From NCBI RefSeq assembly GCF_014650895.1, contig NZ_BMVV01000018.1:62001-126000 (forward strand): a DNA stretch of 64,000 nt, given 5' to 3'. Position numbers and translations under genes: made by a program. Each line of letters begins with the position of its first letter. Within the stretch, counting starts at the first letter, position 1. Source of the stretch: Streptomyces omiyaensis. Lineage in GTDB: Bacteria; Actinomycetota; Actinomycetes; Streptomycetales; Streptomycetaceae. This document shows, piece after piece, positions 7,773 through 16,570 of this stretch. The notes under the pieces were generated by a model. The model had not been told where the DNA came from and did no database searches. It saw only the letters and a list, made by a program, of their open reading frames with translations.

Positions 7773-9325
7773 CCGGGCCCGCCGTGCCCGAGGTCACGGG
7801 AGACCTGGGCGACGGCACGTACCGCAACCCGGTGCTGGCGGCGGACTGGTCCGACCCGGACGTGGTCCGGGTCGGCGAGGACTTCTACCTCACCGCCTCC
7901 AGCTTCGGCCGCGCCCCCGGGCTGCCGCTGCTGCACTCCCGCGACCTCGTCAACTGGACGCTCGTCGGACACGCGCTGGAACGGCTCGAACCGGAGGAGG
8001 CGTTCGCCGTCCCCCGGCACGACCGCGGGGTGTGGGCGCCGTCGCTGCGCCACCACGACGGACGGTTCTGGATCTTCTGGGGCGACCCCGACCACGGGAT
8101 CTTCCAGGTCAACTCCCCGGCCGTCGAGGGCCCGTGGAGCCGTCCGCACCTGGTGAAGGAGGGCCGGGGACTGATCGACGCCTGCCCGCTGTGGGACGCG
8201 GAGACCGGCGAGGCCTACCTGGTGCACGGCTGGGCCAGGTCCCGGGCGGGCTTCAACAACCGGCTCACCGGCCACCGGATGCGCCCGGACGGGACCGGGG
8301 TACTCGACGAGGGCCGGACCCTCGTCGACGCCGACCTCCTGCCCGGCTGGTTCACCCTGGAGGGCCCGAAGCTGTACCGGCACGACGGACGGTTCTGGAT
8401 CCTCGCCCCGGCCGGCGGCGTCGCCACCGGCTGGCAGGGGGCCTTCCGCTCCGACACCTTCTCCGGCCCGTACGAGGAGCGGATCGTCCTCTCCCAGGGC
8501 GACACCGACGTCAACGGCCCCCACCAGGGCGGCTGGGTCCGCACCGGCGCCGGGGAGGACTGGTTCCTGCACTTCCAGCAGACCGGCGCCCACGGCCGGC
8601 TCGTCCACCTCCAGCCGATGCGCTGGGACGCGGACGGCTGGCCGGTGCCGGGCGACGACGGCTCCCCCGTACGCGTCCACCGCAAGCCCGCCCTGCCCGA
8701 GGCGCCGGTCGCCCGGCCCGCCGTGGACGACTCCTTCCCCGGCGGCGTCCACGGACCGCAGTGGCAGTGGACGGCCAACCCCGGTCCCGGCTGGACGGAC
8801 CCGCGCCCGGGGCCGGGACTGCGGCTCTCCTGCGTCCGCACCGGGCGGGCCGACGACCTGCGGACGGTGCCGCACGTGCTGACGCAGCGGCTGCCCGCCG
8901 GGGCCCGGACCGTCGAGGTCCGGCTGCGGCTGGAGTCCGGCGCGCCCGGGGCCCGGGCCGGACTGGTCGTGCTCGGCGACGCGTACGCCTGGATCGGCCT
9001 GGAACGGGCCGCCGACGGGCGGGTGCTGCTCGCCCACCGCTTCGCGCCCGGCAGCGCCGACCGCGAGCGGGAGGCGGACCGGCCCCGGCCGCTCGCCGGC
9101 GCCGAGGCCCTGCTGCGGATCGAGGTCACCGCCGACGCCCGCTGCCGCTTCTCCTACGACGCCGGCGAGGGACCCGTCCGGCTCGGCCCCGAGTTCGCGG
9201 CCACTCCCTGGCGGTGGGTGGGCGCCCTGCTCGGCCTGTTCGCCGCCGCGCCCGGAGGCGAGGGACACGCCGGGACGGGCGTGTTCACGGACTTCCGCAC
9301 CCGCGCCACCGCCACCGCCCGCTGA
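7769..9325 (+). CDS. Glycoside hydrolase family 43 protein
   Basis: A 518-aa enzyme of the beta-xylosidase/alpha-arabinofuranosidase family. The five-bladed propeller occupies about 15-310: general base Asp in DWSDPDVV (near residue 30), the second Asp in LIDACPLW and the acid Glu in LEGPKLYRH. Residues about 325-515 form the beta-sandwich usual in GH43 subfamilies that act on arabinoxylan or pectin side chains. No signal peptide is seen, so it is probably intracellular and works on imported oligosaccharides. GTG start overlaps the upstream stop. Specificity is uncertain. Confidence 0.9.
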   Translation: MTGPAVPEVTGDLGDGTYRNPVLAADWSDPDVVRVGEDFYLTASSFGRAPGLPLLHSRDLVNWTLVGHALERLEPEEAFAVPRHDRGVWAPSLRHHDGRFWIFWGDPDHGIFQVNSPAVEGPWSRPHLVKEGRGLIDACPLWDAETGEAYLVHGWARSRAGFNNRLTGHRMRPDGTGVLDEGRTLVDADLLPGWFTLEGPKLYRHDGRFWILAPAGGVATGWQGAFRSDTFSGPYEERIVLSQGDTDVNGPHQGGWVRTGAGEDWFLHFQQTGAHGRLVHLQPMRWDADGWPVPGDDGSPVRVHRKPALPEAPVARPAVDDSFPGGVHGPQWQWTANPGPGWTDPRPGPGLRLSCVRTGRADDLRTVPHVLTQRLPAGARTVEVRLRLESGAPGARAGLVVLGDAYAWIGLERAADGRVLLAHRFAPGSADREREADRPRPLAGAEALLRIEVTADARCRFSYDAGEGPVRLGPEFAATPWRWVGALLGLFAAAPGGEGHAGTGVFTDFRTRATATAR

Positions 9326-9411
9326 ACCCCGGCGGGCCCCCGTACTCCCCCCACACCGCACTCCCCTTCCCCGCACGACCCGAGCACCACCCCGAGAGAA
9401 GAGAGCCGACG

Positions 9412-10746
9412 ATGACCATCTTCCCCGGACGGCGCAGAGCCGCCCTCGCCCTCGCCCTCTCCGGCGTCCTCGCGCTGACCGCCACCGCCTGCGGTGACGA
9501 CGGCGGCGGCGCCGGCGGCGAGGGAACCGAGGGATCCGGCAAGGGCAAGATCACCTTCTGGGACAACAACGGCGGTGTCCGCACCGACGTGTGGAAGGAG
9601 ATCATCGCCGACTTCGAGAAGGCCAACCCGGACATCGACGTCGAGTACGTCGGGATCGCCTCCAAGGAGGTGCAGTCCAAGTACGACACCGCCATCCAGG
9701 GCGGCGCCCTCCCGGACGTCGGCGGCGTCGGCGCGGCGATGCTCGCCGGGATCGCCGCGCAGAACGCGCTGGAGCCCCTGGACGAGCGGATCCAGAGCAG
9801 CGCCCTGCACGGCAAGCTGAACGCCGGCATGGTCGAGTCCGTCAAGGCGGCCGGCGGCCAGGACAAGCTCTTCACCGTCCCGACCTCCGCCAGCAACGGC
9901 GTCCTCTACTACCGCACCGACCTCTTCCGGGCGGCCGGCCTCCAGGAACCCTCCACCTGGTCGGCGTTCTACGCCGCCGCCGAGAAGCTCACCGACAGGG
10001 ACAAGAACCGCTTCGGCTACACCATCCGCGGCGGCGCCGGCTCCATCGCCCAGGCCCTCGACGCCATGTACGGCCAGAGCGGCATCCAGAGCTTCTGGGA
10101 GGGCGACAGGACCACCGTCAACGACCCGAAGAACGTCGCCGCGCTGGAGAGGTACGCCGGCCTCTTCAAGAAGAACACCCCGGCCGCCGACGTCAACAAC
10201 GACTTCACCAAGATGGTCGCCCAGTGGGACAGCGGCGAGATCGGGATGCTCAACCACAACCTCGGCTCGTACCAGGACCACGTGAAGGCCCTGGGCACCG
10301 AGAAGTTCCGCGGCATACCGAACCCGACGCTCGACGACGGCACCCGCGTGATGGTCTCCAACCCGGTCGACGGCCTCGGCCTCTTCTCCTCCAGCAAGAA
10401 CAAGGCCGCGGCCTGGAAGTTCATCGAGTTCGCCGCCTCGCACTCCTCCAACTCCAAGTGGAACAAGTCCGCCGGCGCCATCCCCGCCAACACCGAGGCG
10501 GCGCAGGACCCGTGGCTCCAGGAGGCCGAGCCCACCAAGCTCGCCGCCGAGGTCCTCTTCAGCGGCAAGGCCACCATCGTCCAGCTGCCCTACTACCTGC
10601 CCGACTGGAACACCATCTCCAAGGCCGACAACGAGGCCGACTTCCAGAAGGTGCTGCTCGGTTCGATGACCGCCAAGGCCTTCGCCGACAGCCTGGCCGA
10701 GCAGCTGAACGAGGCCCAGGCCGAGTGGAAGTCGCAGAAGAAGTGA
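9412..10746 (+). CDS. Sugar ABC transporter substrate-binding lipoprotein
   Basis: A 444-aa extracellular solute-binding protein family 1. The signal peptide ends in a lipobox, TATAC, near residue 27, followed by a glycine-rich tether and the domain starting KGKITFWDNN. It is separated from its permeases (3846-5701) by three enzyme genes, an unusual order. A strong ribosome site (GAGAGAAGAGAG) precedes the ATG. It would deliver pectic oligosaccharides to the permease pair. Its stop overlaps the esterase GTG. Confidence 0.92.
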   Translation: MTIFPGRRRAALALALSGVLALTATACGDDGGGAGGEGTEGSGKGKITFWDNNGGVRTDVWKEIIADFEKANPDIDVEYVGIASKEVQSKYDTAIQGGALPDVGGVGAAMLAGIAAQNALEPLDERIQSSALHGKLNAGMVESVKAAGGQDKLFTVPTSASNGVLYYRTDLFRAAGLQEPSTWSAFYAAAEKLTDRDKNRFGYTIRGGAGSIAQALDAMYGQSGIQSFWEGDRTTVNDPKNVAALERYAGLFKKNTPAADVNNDFTKMVAQWDSGEIGMLNHNLGSYQDHVKALGTEKFRGIPNPTLDDGTRVMVSNPVDGLGLFSSSKNKAAAWKFIEFAASHSSNSKWNKSAGAIPANTEAAQDPWLQEAEPTKLAAEVLFSGKATIVQLPYYLPDWNTISKADNEADFQKVLLGSMTAKAFADSLAEQLNEAQAEWKSQKK

Positions 10747-11573
10747 CGGTCGGCCGCCGCGAGGCGGTCGTGGCCGGGGCGGGCCTGGTGCTCGCCCTGG
10801 CCGCCCGGCCGGCCGCCGCCCGCACCGGGGAGCCCGCCGCCGGCGGGCACCCCTCGCCCCGCCGCCGCACCCTCTTCCTCGCGGGGGACTCCACCGCCGC
10901 GCAGAAGTACGCCGACGCGGCCCCCGAGACCGGCTGGGGCATGGCCCTGCCGTTCTTCCTCCACCACGGACTCACGGTCGCCAACCACGCCGTCAACGGA
11001 CGCTCCACCAAGAGCTTCCTCGACGAGGGCCGGCTCGAACCGATCGCGGCCGCCCTGCGCCCCGGTGACGTCCTGCTCGTCCAGTTCGGGCACAACGACC
11101 AGAAGACCACCGACCCCCTCCGTCACACCGACCCCTGGGGCTCCTACCGGGACAACCTGCGGGTCTTCGTGGAGACCGCCCGGTCCCGGGGCGCGGTGCC
11201 GGTGCTCGCGACCTCGGTGGAACGGCGGCGCTTCGACGCCGCCGGCACCGCCCAGCGGTCGCTCGGCGACTACCCGGCCGCCGCCAGGGAGACCGCCTCG
11301 GCCCTGGCCACGCCCCTCCTCGACGTCGAGGCGCTGTCCCTCGCGCTGTGGCAGCGGCTCGGCCCCGAGGCGACGAAGACGTACTTCAACTGGACCGCCA
11401 CCGAGCAGGACAACACCCACTTCAATCCGCCCGGGGCGATCGAGGTGGCCCGGCTGGTGGCCCGCGAACTGCTCCGCACCCGGGTCCTCGCCCCGCGCGA
11501 GACCCGCCGGCTCGACGACGAGCTCCCCGCCCGGTGGATCACCTGGCCCCCCGCACCCCCTTCCGCATCCTGA
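10743..11573 (+). CDS. SGNH/GDSL hydrolase, rhamnogalacturonan acetylesterase-like (CE12)
   Basis: A 276-aa secreted esterase. After a short leader (hydrophobic residues about 8-25) come block I GDSTAAQ with the serine nucleophile, block III FGHNDQKT, and the catalytic Asp/His in EQDNTHFN. This set and spacing are those of rhamnogalacturonan acetylesterases, which remove acetyl groups from pectin backbone sugars. GTG start overlaps the lipoprotein stop by 4 bases, and the pectate lyase begins 13 bases after its end. Confidence 0.85.
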   Translation: MTVGRREAVVAGAGLVLALAARPAAARTGEPAAGGHPSPRRRTLFLAGDSTAAQKYADAAPETGWGMALPFFLHHGLTVANHAVNGRSTKSFLDEGRLEPIAAALRPGDVLLVQFGHNDQKTTDPLRHTDPWGSYRDNLRVFVETARSRGAVPVLATSVERRRFDAAGTAQRSLGDYPAAARETASALATPLLDVEALSLALWQRLGPEATKTYFNWTATEQDNTHFNPPGAIEVARLVARELLRTRVLAPRETRRLDDELPARWITWPPAPPSAS

Positions 11574-11585
11574 GGAGAACCGCGC

Positions 11586-12881
11586 GTGAACAGAAGCACG
11601 AAGCTCGGAGCGGTGGCCGCCGCCGCCCTCGTCCTCACCGTCACCGCCCCCGCCGCCGGTGCCCACTCCGGCCACCGCCCGCCCGCCGACCCGGCCCGCG
11701 CCGTCCTGCCCGCCGGCGACGGCTGGGCCTCCGACGGCACCGGCACCACCGGCGGCGCCGCCGCCGACGCCTCCCGCGTCTTCACCGTCACCACCTGGGC
11801 CGGACTCCGGGAGGCGCTCGCCGCCCCCGGCACCGAGCCCCGCATCGTCAAGGTCGCCGGCACCCTGAACGCCACCGAGGCCGGCTGCGCCGCCTTCGAG
11901 GCCCCCGGCTACGACTTCGACCGGTACCTCGCCGACTACGACCCCGCGGTGTGGGGGTACGAGACCGAGGTCAGCGGCCCCCAGGAGGAACTGCGCGCCG
12001 CCTCGGCCACCGCCCAGGGCCAGGCCATCAAGGTCAAGGTGCCCGCCAACACCACCCTCGTCGGCGTCGGCCGGAACGCCACGATCCTCGGCGGCAGCCT
12101 CCAGGTCCAGGGCGTCGACAACGTGGTGATCCGCAACCTGACCCTGGAGAGCCCGCTCGACTGCTTCCCGCAGTGGGACCCGACGGACGGCGCCACCGGA
12201 GCCTGGAACTCGGAGTACGACAGCCTGGTCGTGTACGGCTCCACCCACGTGTGGATCGACCACAACACCTTCACCGACGGCCGCCACCCGGACAGTTCGC
12301 TGCCGGAGCACTACGGCGAGGTGTACCAGCAGCACGACGGCGAGCTCGACGTGGTGCGCGGCGCGGACCTCGTCACCGTCTCGTGGAACGTCTTCACCGA
12401 CCACGACAAGACGCTGATGATCGGCAACAGCGACAGCGCGGGCGCCACCGACCGGGGCAGGCTGCGCGTCACCCTCCACCACAACCTCTTCGACGACGTG
12501 GTGGAGCGGGCGCCCCGGGTCCGCTTCGGCCAGGTCGACGCGTACAACAACCACTTCAAGGTGCCGGACACGAACTACGTGTACAGCCTGGGCATCGGCC
12601 AGGAGTCGCAGCTGTACGCGGAGAAGAACGCCTTCACGCTCTCCTCCGAGGTGCCCGCCGGGCAGATCCTCAAGAAGTGGAAGGACGCGCCGGTCACCAC
12701 CACGGGCAACTACGTGAACGGCCGCCCGGTCGACCTGCTGGCCGTCCACAACGAGCAGTTCCCCGCCGAGGCCCTGCGCGGCGACGCGGGCTGGACGCCG
12801 GTCCTGCGCACCCGGGTGGACCACCCGCTGGCGGTCCCCCTCCTCGTCGGCCTCGGCGCCGGCGCCGGCCGCCTGCGCTGA
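11586..12881 (+). CDS. Pectate lyase, polysaccharide lyase family 1
   Basis: A 431-aa secreted lyase with a signal peptide ending near AGAHS (residue 26). The right-handed beta-helix carries VWIDHNTF, the family calcium/active-site signature near residue 225, and ERAPRVRFG with the catalytic arginine near residue 308. It cleaves de-esterified polygalacturonate by beta-elimination in a calcium-dependent reaction. Starts at GTG 11586 behind a GAGGAG-like site. It cooperates with the pectinesterase downstream, which makes its substrate. Confidence 0.92.
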   Translation: MNRSTKLGAVAAAALVLTVTAPAAGAHSGHRPPADPARAVLPAGDGWASDGTGTTGGAAADASRVFTVTTWAGLREALAAPGTEPRIVKVAGTLNATEAGCAAFEAPGYDFDRYLADYDPAVWGYETEVSGPQEELRAASATAQGQAIKVKVPANTTLVGVGRNATILGGSLQVQGVDNVVIRNLTLESPLDCFPQWDPTDGATGAWNSEYDSLVVYGSTHVWIDHNTFTDGRHPDSSLPEHYGEVYQQHDGELDVVRGADLVTVSWNVFTDHDKTLMIGNSDSAGATDRGRLRVTLHHNLFDDVVERAPRVRFGQVDAYNNHFKVPDTNYVYSLGIGQESQLYAEKNAFTLSSEVPAGQILKKWKDAPVTTTGNYVNGRPVDLLAVHNEQFPAEALRGDAGWTPVLRTRVDHPLAVPLLVGLGAGAGRLR

Positions 12882-12898
12882 GCGAGCCCCCCCCTGCC

Positions 12899-12952
12899 CC
12901 GGGCCGGGGCGGAGCGCGGCACCCCCGTCCCGTCGCGCCCGCCCCGGCCCGG
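12899..12952. terminator. GC-rich hairpin between pectate lyase and pectinesterase
   Basis: A perfect 14-base inverted repeat (12899-12912 with 12939-12952; CCGGGCCGGGGCGG and its complement) with a 26-base loop lies in the 128-base gap. No T tract follows, as is usual in Streptomyces. It may end or attenuate the operon before the pectinesterase. Confidence 0.5.
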
Positions 12953-13009
12953 CCCTTCTCCCCGTCCCTTTCCCCACTCCTCTGCCTCCGCCTCCGAAGG
13001 AGCGCCCGC

Positions 13010-14149
13010 ATGCCCCCGCACCCGCCCCGCACCTCTCCCGGCCGCCGCGCCCTCCTCACCGGCGCGGGCGCGGCGCTCGCCGCCCTCGCCCTGCCGCCGG
13101 CGCCCGCCCTGGCGGCGGACCGCCCCGCCGGCCCCTTCGGGCGGTACGGCTCGCCGGCCGCCCGGCTCACCGGCCGGACGCTCTACGTCCACCCCGGCGG
13201 GCTCGGGGACCACACCTCCGTGCGGGCCGCGGTGGACGCGGCGGCCGGCACGGGCTGGACGCTGGTGCTCGCGCCCGGCACGTACCGGGAGACCGTCGCG
13301 GTGGGCGCGGCCCGGACCGGCATGACGTGGATCGGGGCGAGCGGGGACGCCCGGGACGTCGTGGTCGTGTACGACAACGCGGCGGGGACCCCGAAGCCGG
13401 ACGGCTCCGGCACGTACGGCACCACGGGCTCGGCGACGGTGACCCTCCAGGCGGCGGACTTCACGGCGCACGCGATCACCTTCGCCAACGACTTCCTCCG
13501 CTCCGACCTGCCGGGCAATCCGGGCACCCAGGCGGTGGCGGTGAAGGCGCAGGGCGACCGCTCGGCCTTCTTCCACTGCCGGTTCCTGGGCCACCAGGAC
13601 ACCCTGTACGCGGACTCGACGTCGCTGTCGGCCTTCGCCCGCCAGTACTTCGCGCACTGCTACGTGGAGGGGGACGTGGACTTCGTCTTCGGGCGGGCCA
13701 CGGCCGTCTTCGAGCGCTGCCACTTCCGGACGCTGGCCCGCACGGACCTGGCGGGCGCCCCGTACGGCTTCGTCTTCGCCCCGTCGACGGCCCGCGCCAA
13801 TCCGCACGGCTTCCTCGCCTCCCGGTGCCGGGTCACCAGCGGGGCCCCGGACGGCTTCTACGAGCTGGCCCGGCCGTGGGTGCCCGGCTCGGACCCGACG
13901 GCGTGGCCGTCGCTGGTGGTCCGGGAGAGCGTGCTCGGGGCGGGCGTCGACGCGGTGGCACCGTACGCGGACATGCGGGCCGAGCACCCGTGGCAGGAGC
14001 AGCGCTTCGCGGAGTACCGCAACACGGGCCGGGGCGCGGCGGTCACCGTGCCGGCGAACCGTCCGCAGCTGACCCCCGCGCAGGCGGCGACGGCGACCCG
14101 GGCCGTGTACCTCGGCGACTGGAGGCCGGCCGCCGAGGTGTGCCCCTGA
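13010..14149 (+). CDS. Pectinesterase, carbohydrate esterase family 8
   Basis: A 379-aa secreted enzyme with a twin-arginine-like leader (GRRALLTGAG) cut near LAADR. Family motifs are present: GTYRE, AVAVKAQGDR, GHQDTLYAD and the nucleophile aspartate in VDFVFGRATAVF. It removes methyl esters from homogalacturonan so that the pectate lyase can act. The ribosome site GAAGGAG is 8 bases before the ATG. Ends only 6 bases from the convergent anti-sigma-like gene. Confidence 0.92.
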   Translation: MPPHPPRTSPGRRALLTGAGAALAALALPPAPALAADRPAGPFGRYGSPAARLTGRTLYVHPGGLGDHTSVRAAVDAAAGTGWTLVLAPGTYRETVAVGAARTGMTWIGASGDARDVVVVYDNAAGTPKPDGSGTYGTTGSATVTLQAADFTAHAITFANDFLRSDLPGNPGTQAVAVKAQGDRSAFFHCRFLGHQDTLYADSTSLSAFARQYFAHCYVEGDVDFVFGRATAVFERCHFRTLARTDLAGAPYGFVFAPSTARANPHGFLASRCRVTSGAPDGFYELARPWVPGSDPTAWPSLVVRESVLGAGVDAVAPYADMRAEHPWQEQRFAEYRNTGRGAAVTVPANRPQLTPAQAATATRAVYLGDWRPAAEVCP

Positions 14150-14155
14150 GCCGGG

Positions 14156-14794
14156 TCAGCCGGCGAAGCCGCCGCGCAGGGTGGTGCGGCCGCCGTCGCG
14201 GGCGGTGAGGACGACGGCGTACGTGTCGGCCGAGGCGTCCCGGACCCCCTCGGCGTGGTTGTACTGGGCGGCGAAGGTGTGCGGGCCGGGCGGGAGCTCG
14301 CGGCCCTCCTTCAGGGTCCAGCGGTAGACGAGGGCGCCGGACTCCTCGGCGACGGTGACGCGGAAGTCGTCGGCGGAGCGGGTCTGCCAGTGGCCGGTGC
14401 TCACGATCCCGCCGGTCAGGGCGACCCGCACCTCGACGGTCAGGGCGGTGGCCCCGGTGTCCGTGGTGACGGCGAGGTCGCTCTGCGCCCACCAGCGGTT
14501 GCTGCCGGGGTCGACGGTGCCGGCCGCGCGGGCCGCCGGGCCGGGCGCCGCGACGCCCGCCGGGGGCGCGGGCCGGTCCCGGAGCGTCGTCACGGCGAGC
14601 CCCCCGAGTCCGACGACGGCCGCGGCGGTCGCGGCGACGGCCACGGCCGCGGTCCACCGGCGGGCCGGCCGGAGGGTGCGGGCGGGCGGCGCCGCGGTCA
14701 TGCCGCGCTCGACGCGGGCCAGCATCCGGGCGCGGTCGGGGCGGTGCGCGAGGGCCGCCTCGCGCAGTTCGCCGCGCAGGCGTGTCTCGTCCAT
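14156..14794 (-). CDS. Putative anti-sigma factor, single-TM protein
   Basis: A 212-aa protein with a short cytoplasmic N-terminus, one membrane helix at about 47-68 and an extracytoplasmic domain. Its ATG overlaps the sigma-factor stop (ATGA), the usual arrangement for a cognate anti-sigma. The zinc-finger motif HxxxCxxC of ZAS anti-sigmas is not present, so the assignment rests on topology and context. Confidence 0.6.
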   Translation of the reverse strand: MDETRLRGELREAALAHRPDRARMLARVERGMTAAPPARTLRPARRWTAAVAVAATAAAVVGLGGLAVTTLRDRPAPPAGVAAPGPAARAAGTVDPGSNRWWAQSDLAVTTDTGATALTVEVRVALTGGIVSTGHWQTRSADDFRVTVAEESGALVYRWTLKEGRELPPGPHTFAAQYNHAEGVRDASADTYAVVLTARDGGRTTLRGGFAG

Positions 14795-15330
14795 CAGCGC
14801 CCTCCCGCGGCGAGTTCGGTGGCGGCCCGGGCGCCGAGCAGCCTCTGGAGTTCCGCCATGCCCTTGGCCGTCTGGCTCTTGACCGTGCCGACCGAGACGC
14901 CCAGGGCCCGGGCGGTGTCCCGCTCGGACAGGTCGAAGGCGTGCCGGAGGACGACGCAGGCGCGCTTGCGGAACGGCAGGGCGCGCAGGGCGGTCCGCAC
15001 GTCGAGGACGGCGGGCACGTCGGGGTCCTCGGTGTGCTCGGGGCGGCGGTCCCAGAAGGCGGCGATCCGGCGGCGTTCGCGGACGGTGCCGCGGATGCGG
15101 GTGCGCACGAGGTTGGCGACGACGCCCCGGGCGTAGGCGGCGGGGTGCTCGGCGGCGCGGACCCGGTCCCAGCGGTGCCAGAGCGCCAGCATGGCGTCGG
15201 CGGCGAGGTCGTCGGCGGCGTCGGACTCGCCGGTCAGGAGGTGCGCCAGACGGGCGAGTTCGGCGTAGTGCCGGTCGAAGAACGCGCGGAACTCGGCGGC
15301 GGCCTCCCCCTCGTCCCGGGGTTCAGTCAC
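14794..15330 (-). CDS. SigE-family ECF RNA polymerase sigma factor
   Basis: A 178-aa ECF sigma. Region 2 (about 10-75) includes DAADDLAADAMLALWHRW and the DNA-melting part NLVRTRIRG; region 4 (about 110-165) includes LSERDTARALGVSVGTVKSQ, a helix-turn-helix. The start is GTG 15330, which overlaps the LacI stop by 8 bases and fits the family's N-terminus; the longer upstream frame is proline-rich and unlike it. Co-translation with a sugar-sensing repressor is uncommon. Confidence 0.88.
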   Translation of the reverse strand: MTEPRDEGEAAAEFRAFFDRHYAELARLAHLLTGESDAADDLAADAMLALWHRWDRVRAAEHPAAYARGVVANLVRTRIRGTVRERRRIAAFWDRRPEHTEDPDVPAVLDVRTALRALPFRKRACVVLRHAFDLSERDTARALGVSVGTVKSQTAKGMAELQRLLGARAATELAAGGR

Positions 15331-16357
15331 GCCCACGGGCGTCCCCCGGCGCGGTGGGTGCCGGTCCCGAGCCGGCGCGGACGGTGAGGTGGGGGGCGAG
15401 GAGTTCGGGGCCCCTGGCGTCCTCGCCGCGCAGCCGGGCGACGAGCCGCTCGACGGCGATCCGGCCCAGGTCACGGGCGGGGACGGCGACGGCGGTGAGC
15501 GGGACGGAGGCGTGGGCGGCGACCTGGTCGGGGCAGAGCGCGACGACGGACACGTCCTCGGGGACCGCCCGGCCCTGGTGGCGCAGGACGGCGAGGAGGG
15601 GCTCGACGGCGGCCTCGTTCTGGACGACGAGGCCGGTGGTGCCGGGGCGTTCCTCGAAGATCCGGGTGACGGCGGCGGCGACGGCCCCGTAGGTGCCGTC
15701 GACGGGCCGGTGGAGCAGGTCGAGGCCGTGCGCGGCGGCGGCGGCGCGGATCCCGGCGAGGGTGCGCTCGGCGTAGCCGGTGCCGCGCGCGTAGACGGCG
15801 GGGGGTTCGCCGAGGACGGCGAGGCGGCGGTGGCCGAGGGAGGCGAGGTGCTCGACGCAGCGGGCGCCGGCGGCGGCGAAGTCGAGGTCGACGCAGTCCA
15901 GTCCGGTGGTGTCGGCGGGCAGTCCGACGAGGACGGCGGGCCGCTCGGCCTCCCGGAGCAGGGGCAGCCGGGGGTCGTCGAGCTCGACGTCCATGACGAT
16001 CATGCCGTCGGCGAGGGCGCTTCCCTCGACGCGGCGGACGGCCTCGGGACCCTCCTCGCCGGTGAGCAGCAGCACGTCGTGGCCGTGGGCGCGGGCCGTG
16101 GTGGTGACGGCCATGGCGATCTCCATCATCACCGGCAGGTAGAGACCGGTGCGCAGCGGCATCATCAGGGCGAGGACGCTGGTCCGGCCGCCGGCGAGGG
16201 CGCGGGCGCCGGCGTGCGGGCGGTAGCCGAGCGCGTCGATGGAGTGCTGGATGCGCTCGCGGGTGGCGGTGGAGATGGAGCGCTTGCCGCTGAGGACGTA
16301 GCTGACGGTGCTGGCCGACACACCGGCGTGACGGGCGACGTCGGCGAGGGTGACCAC
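15323..16357 (-). CDS. LacI family transcriptional regulator
   Basis: A 344-aa repressor. The DNA-binding head (2-50) reads TLADVARHAGVSASTVSYVL, with a hinge near residue 55 and a periplasmic-binding-like domain through 325. It begins at GTG 16357. It lies next to the pectin island and shares its mRNA with the sigma factor gene. The palindromes at 200-211 and 3771-3784 are candidate targets, an inference from proximity. Confidence 0.9.
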   Translation of the reverse strand: MVTLADVARHAGVSASTVSYVLSGKRSISTATRERIQHSIDALGYRPHAGARALAGGRTSVLALMMPLRTGLYLPVMMEIAMAVTTTARAHGHDVLLLTGEEGPEAVRRVEGSALADGMIVMDVELDDPRLPLLREAERPAVLVGLPADTTGLDCVDLDFAAAGARCVEHLASLGHRRLAVLGEPPAVYARGTGYAERTLAGIRAAAAAHGLDLLHRPVDGTYGAVAAAVTRIFEERPGTTGLVVQNEAAVEPLLAVLRHQGRAVPEDVSVVALCPDQVAAHASVPLTAVAVPARDLGRIAVERLVARLRGEDARGPELLAPHLTVRAGSGPAPTAPGDARGRD

Positions 16358-16500
16358 GTGCGCGCTCCTCGGCTGGTCCGGACGTGTCTCCGGAAGGGGT
16401 GGGGGTGCCCGTCGACGACAGGGACCTCCGACCCTAGGCGCCCGCTCGGCGCACTGTCCAGGCGGGTCGGCGGTTCGCGGCGCGGGGGCGGACGTCCGGA

Positions 16501-16534
16501 GGCCGGGCGGGCCCCTGTCGGGGACCGCCCGGCC
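16501..16534 (-). terminator. Terminator of the GH48 gene
   Basis: Arms 16501-16510 and 16525-16534 (GGCCGGGCGG and its complement) pair perfectly. One mismatch and a further CCCC/GGGG inner stem close on a TGTC loop. It is 37 bases beyond the GH48 stop. The rest of 16358-16500 shows nothing recognisable. Confidence 0.7.
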
Positions 16535-16570
16535 TCGTCGTACGCGGAGCCCCTCGCGCGGGGCGGGCTG

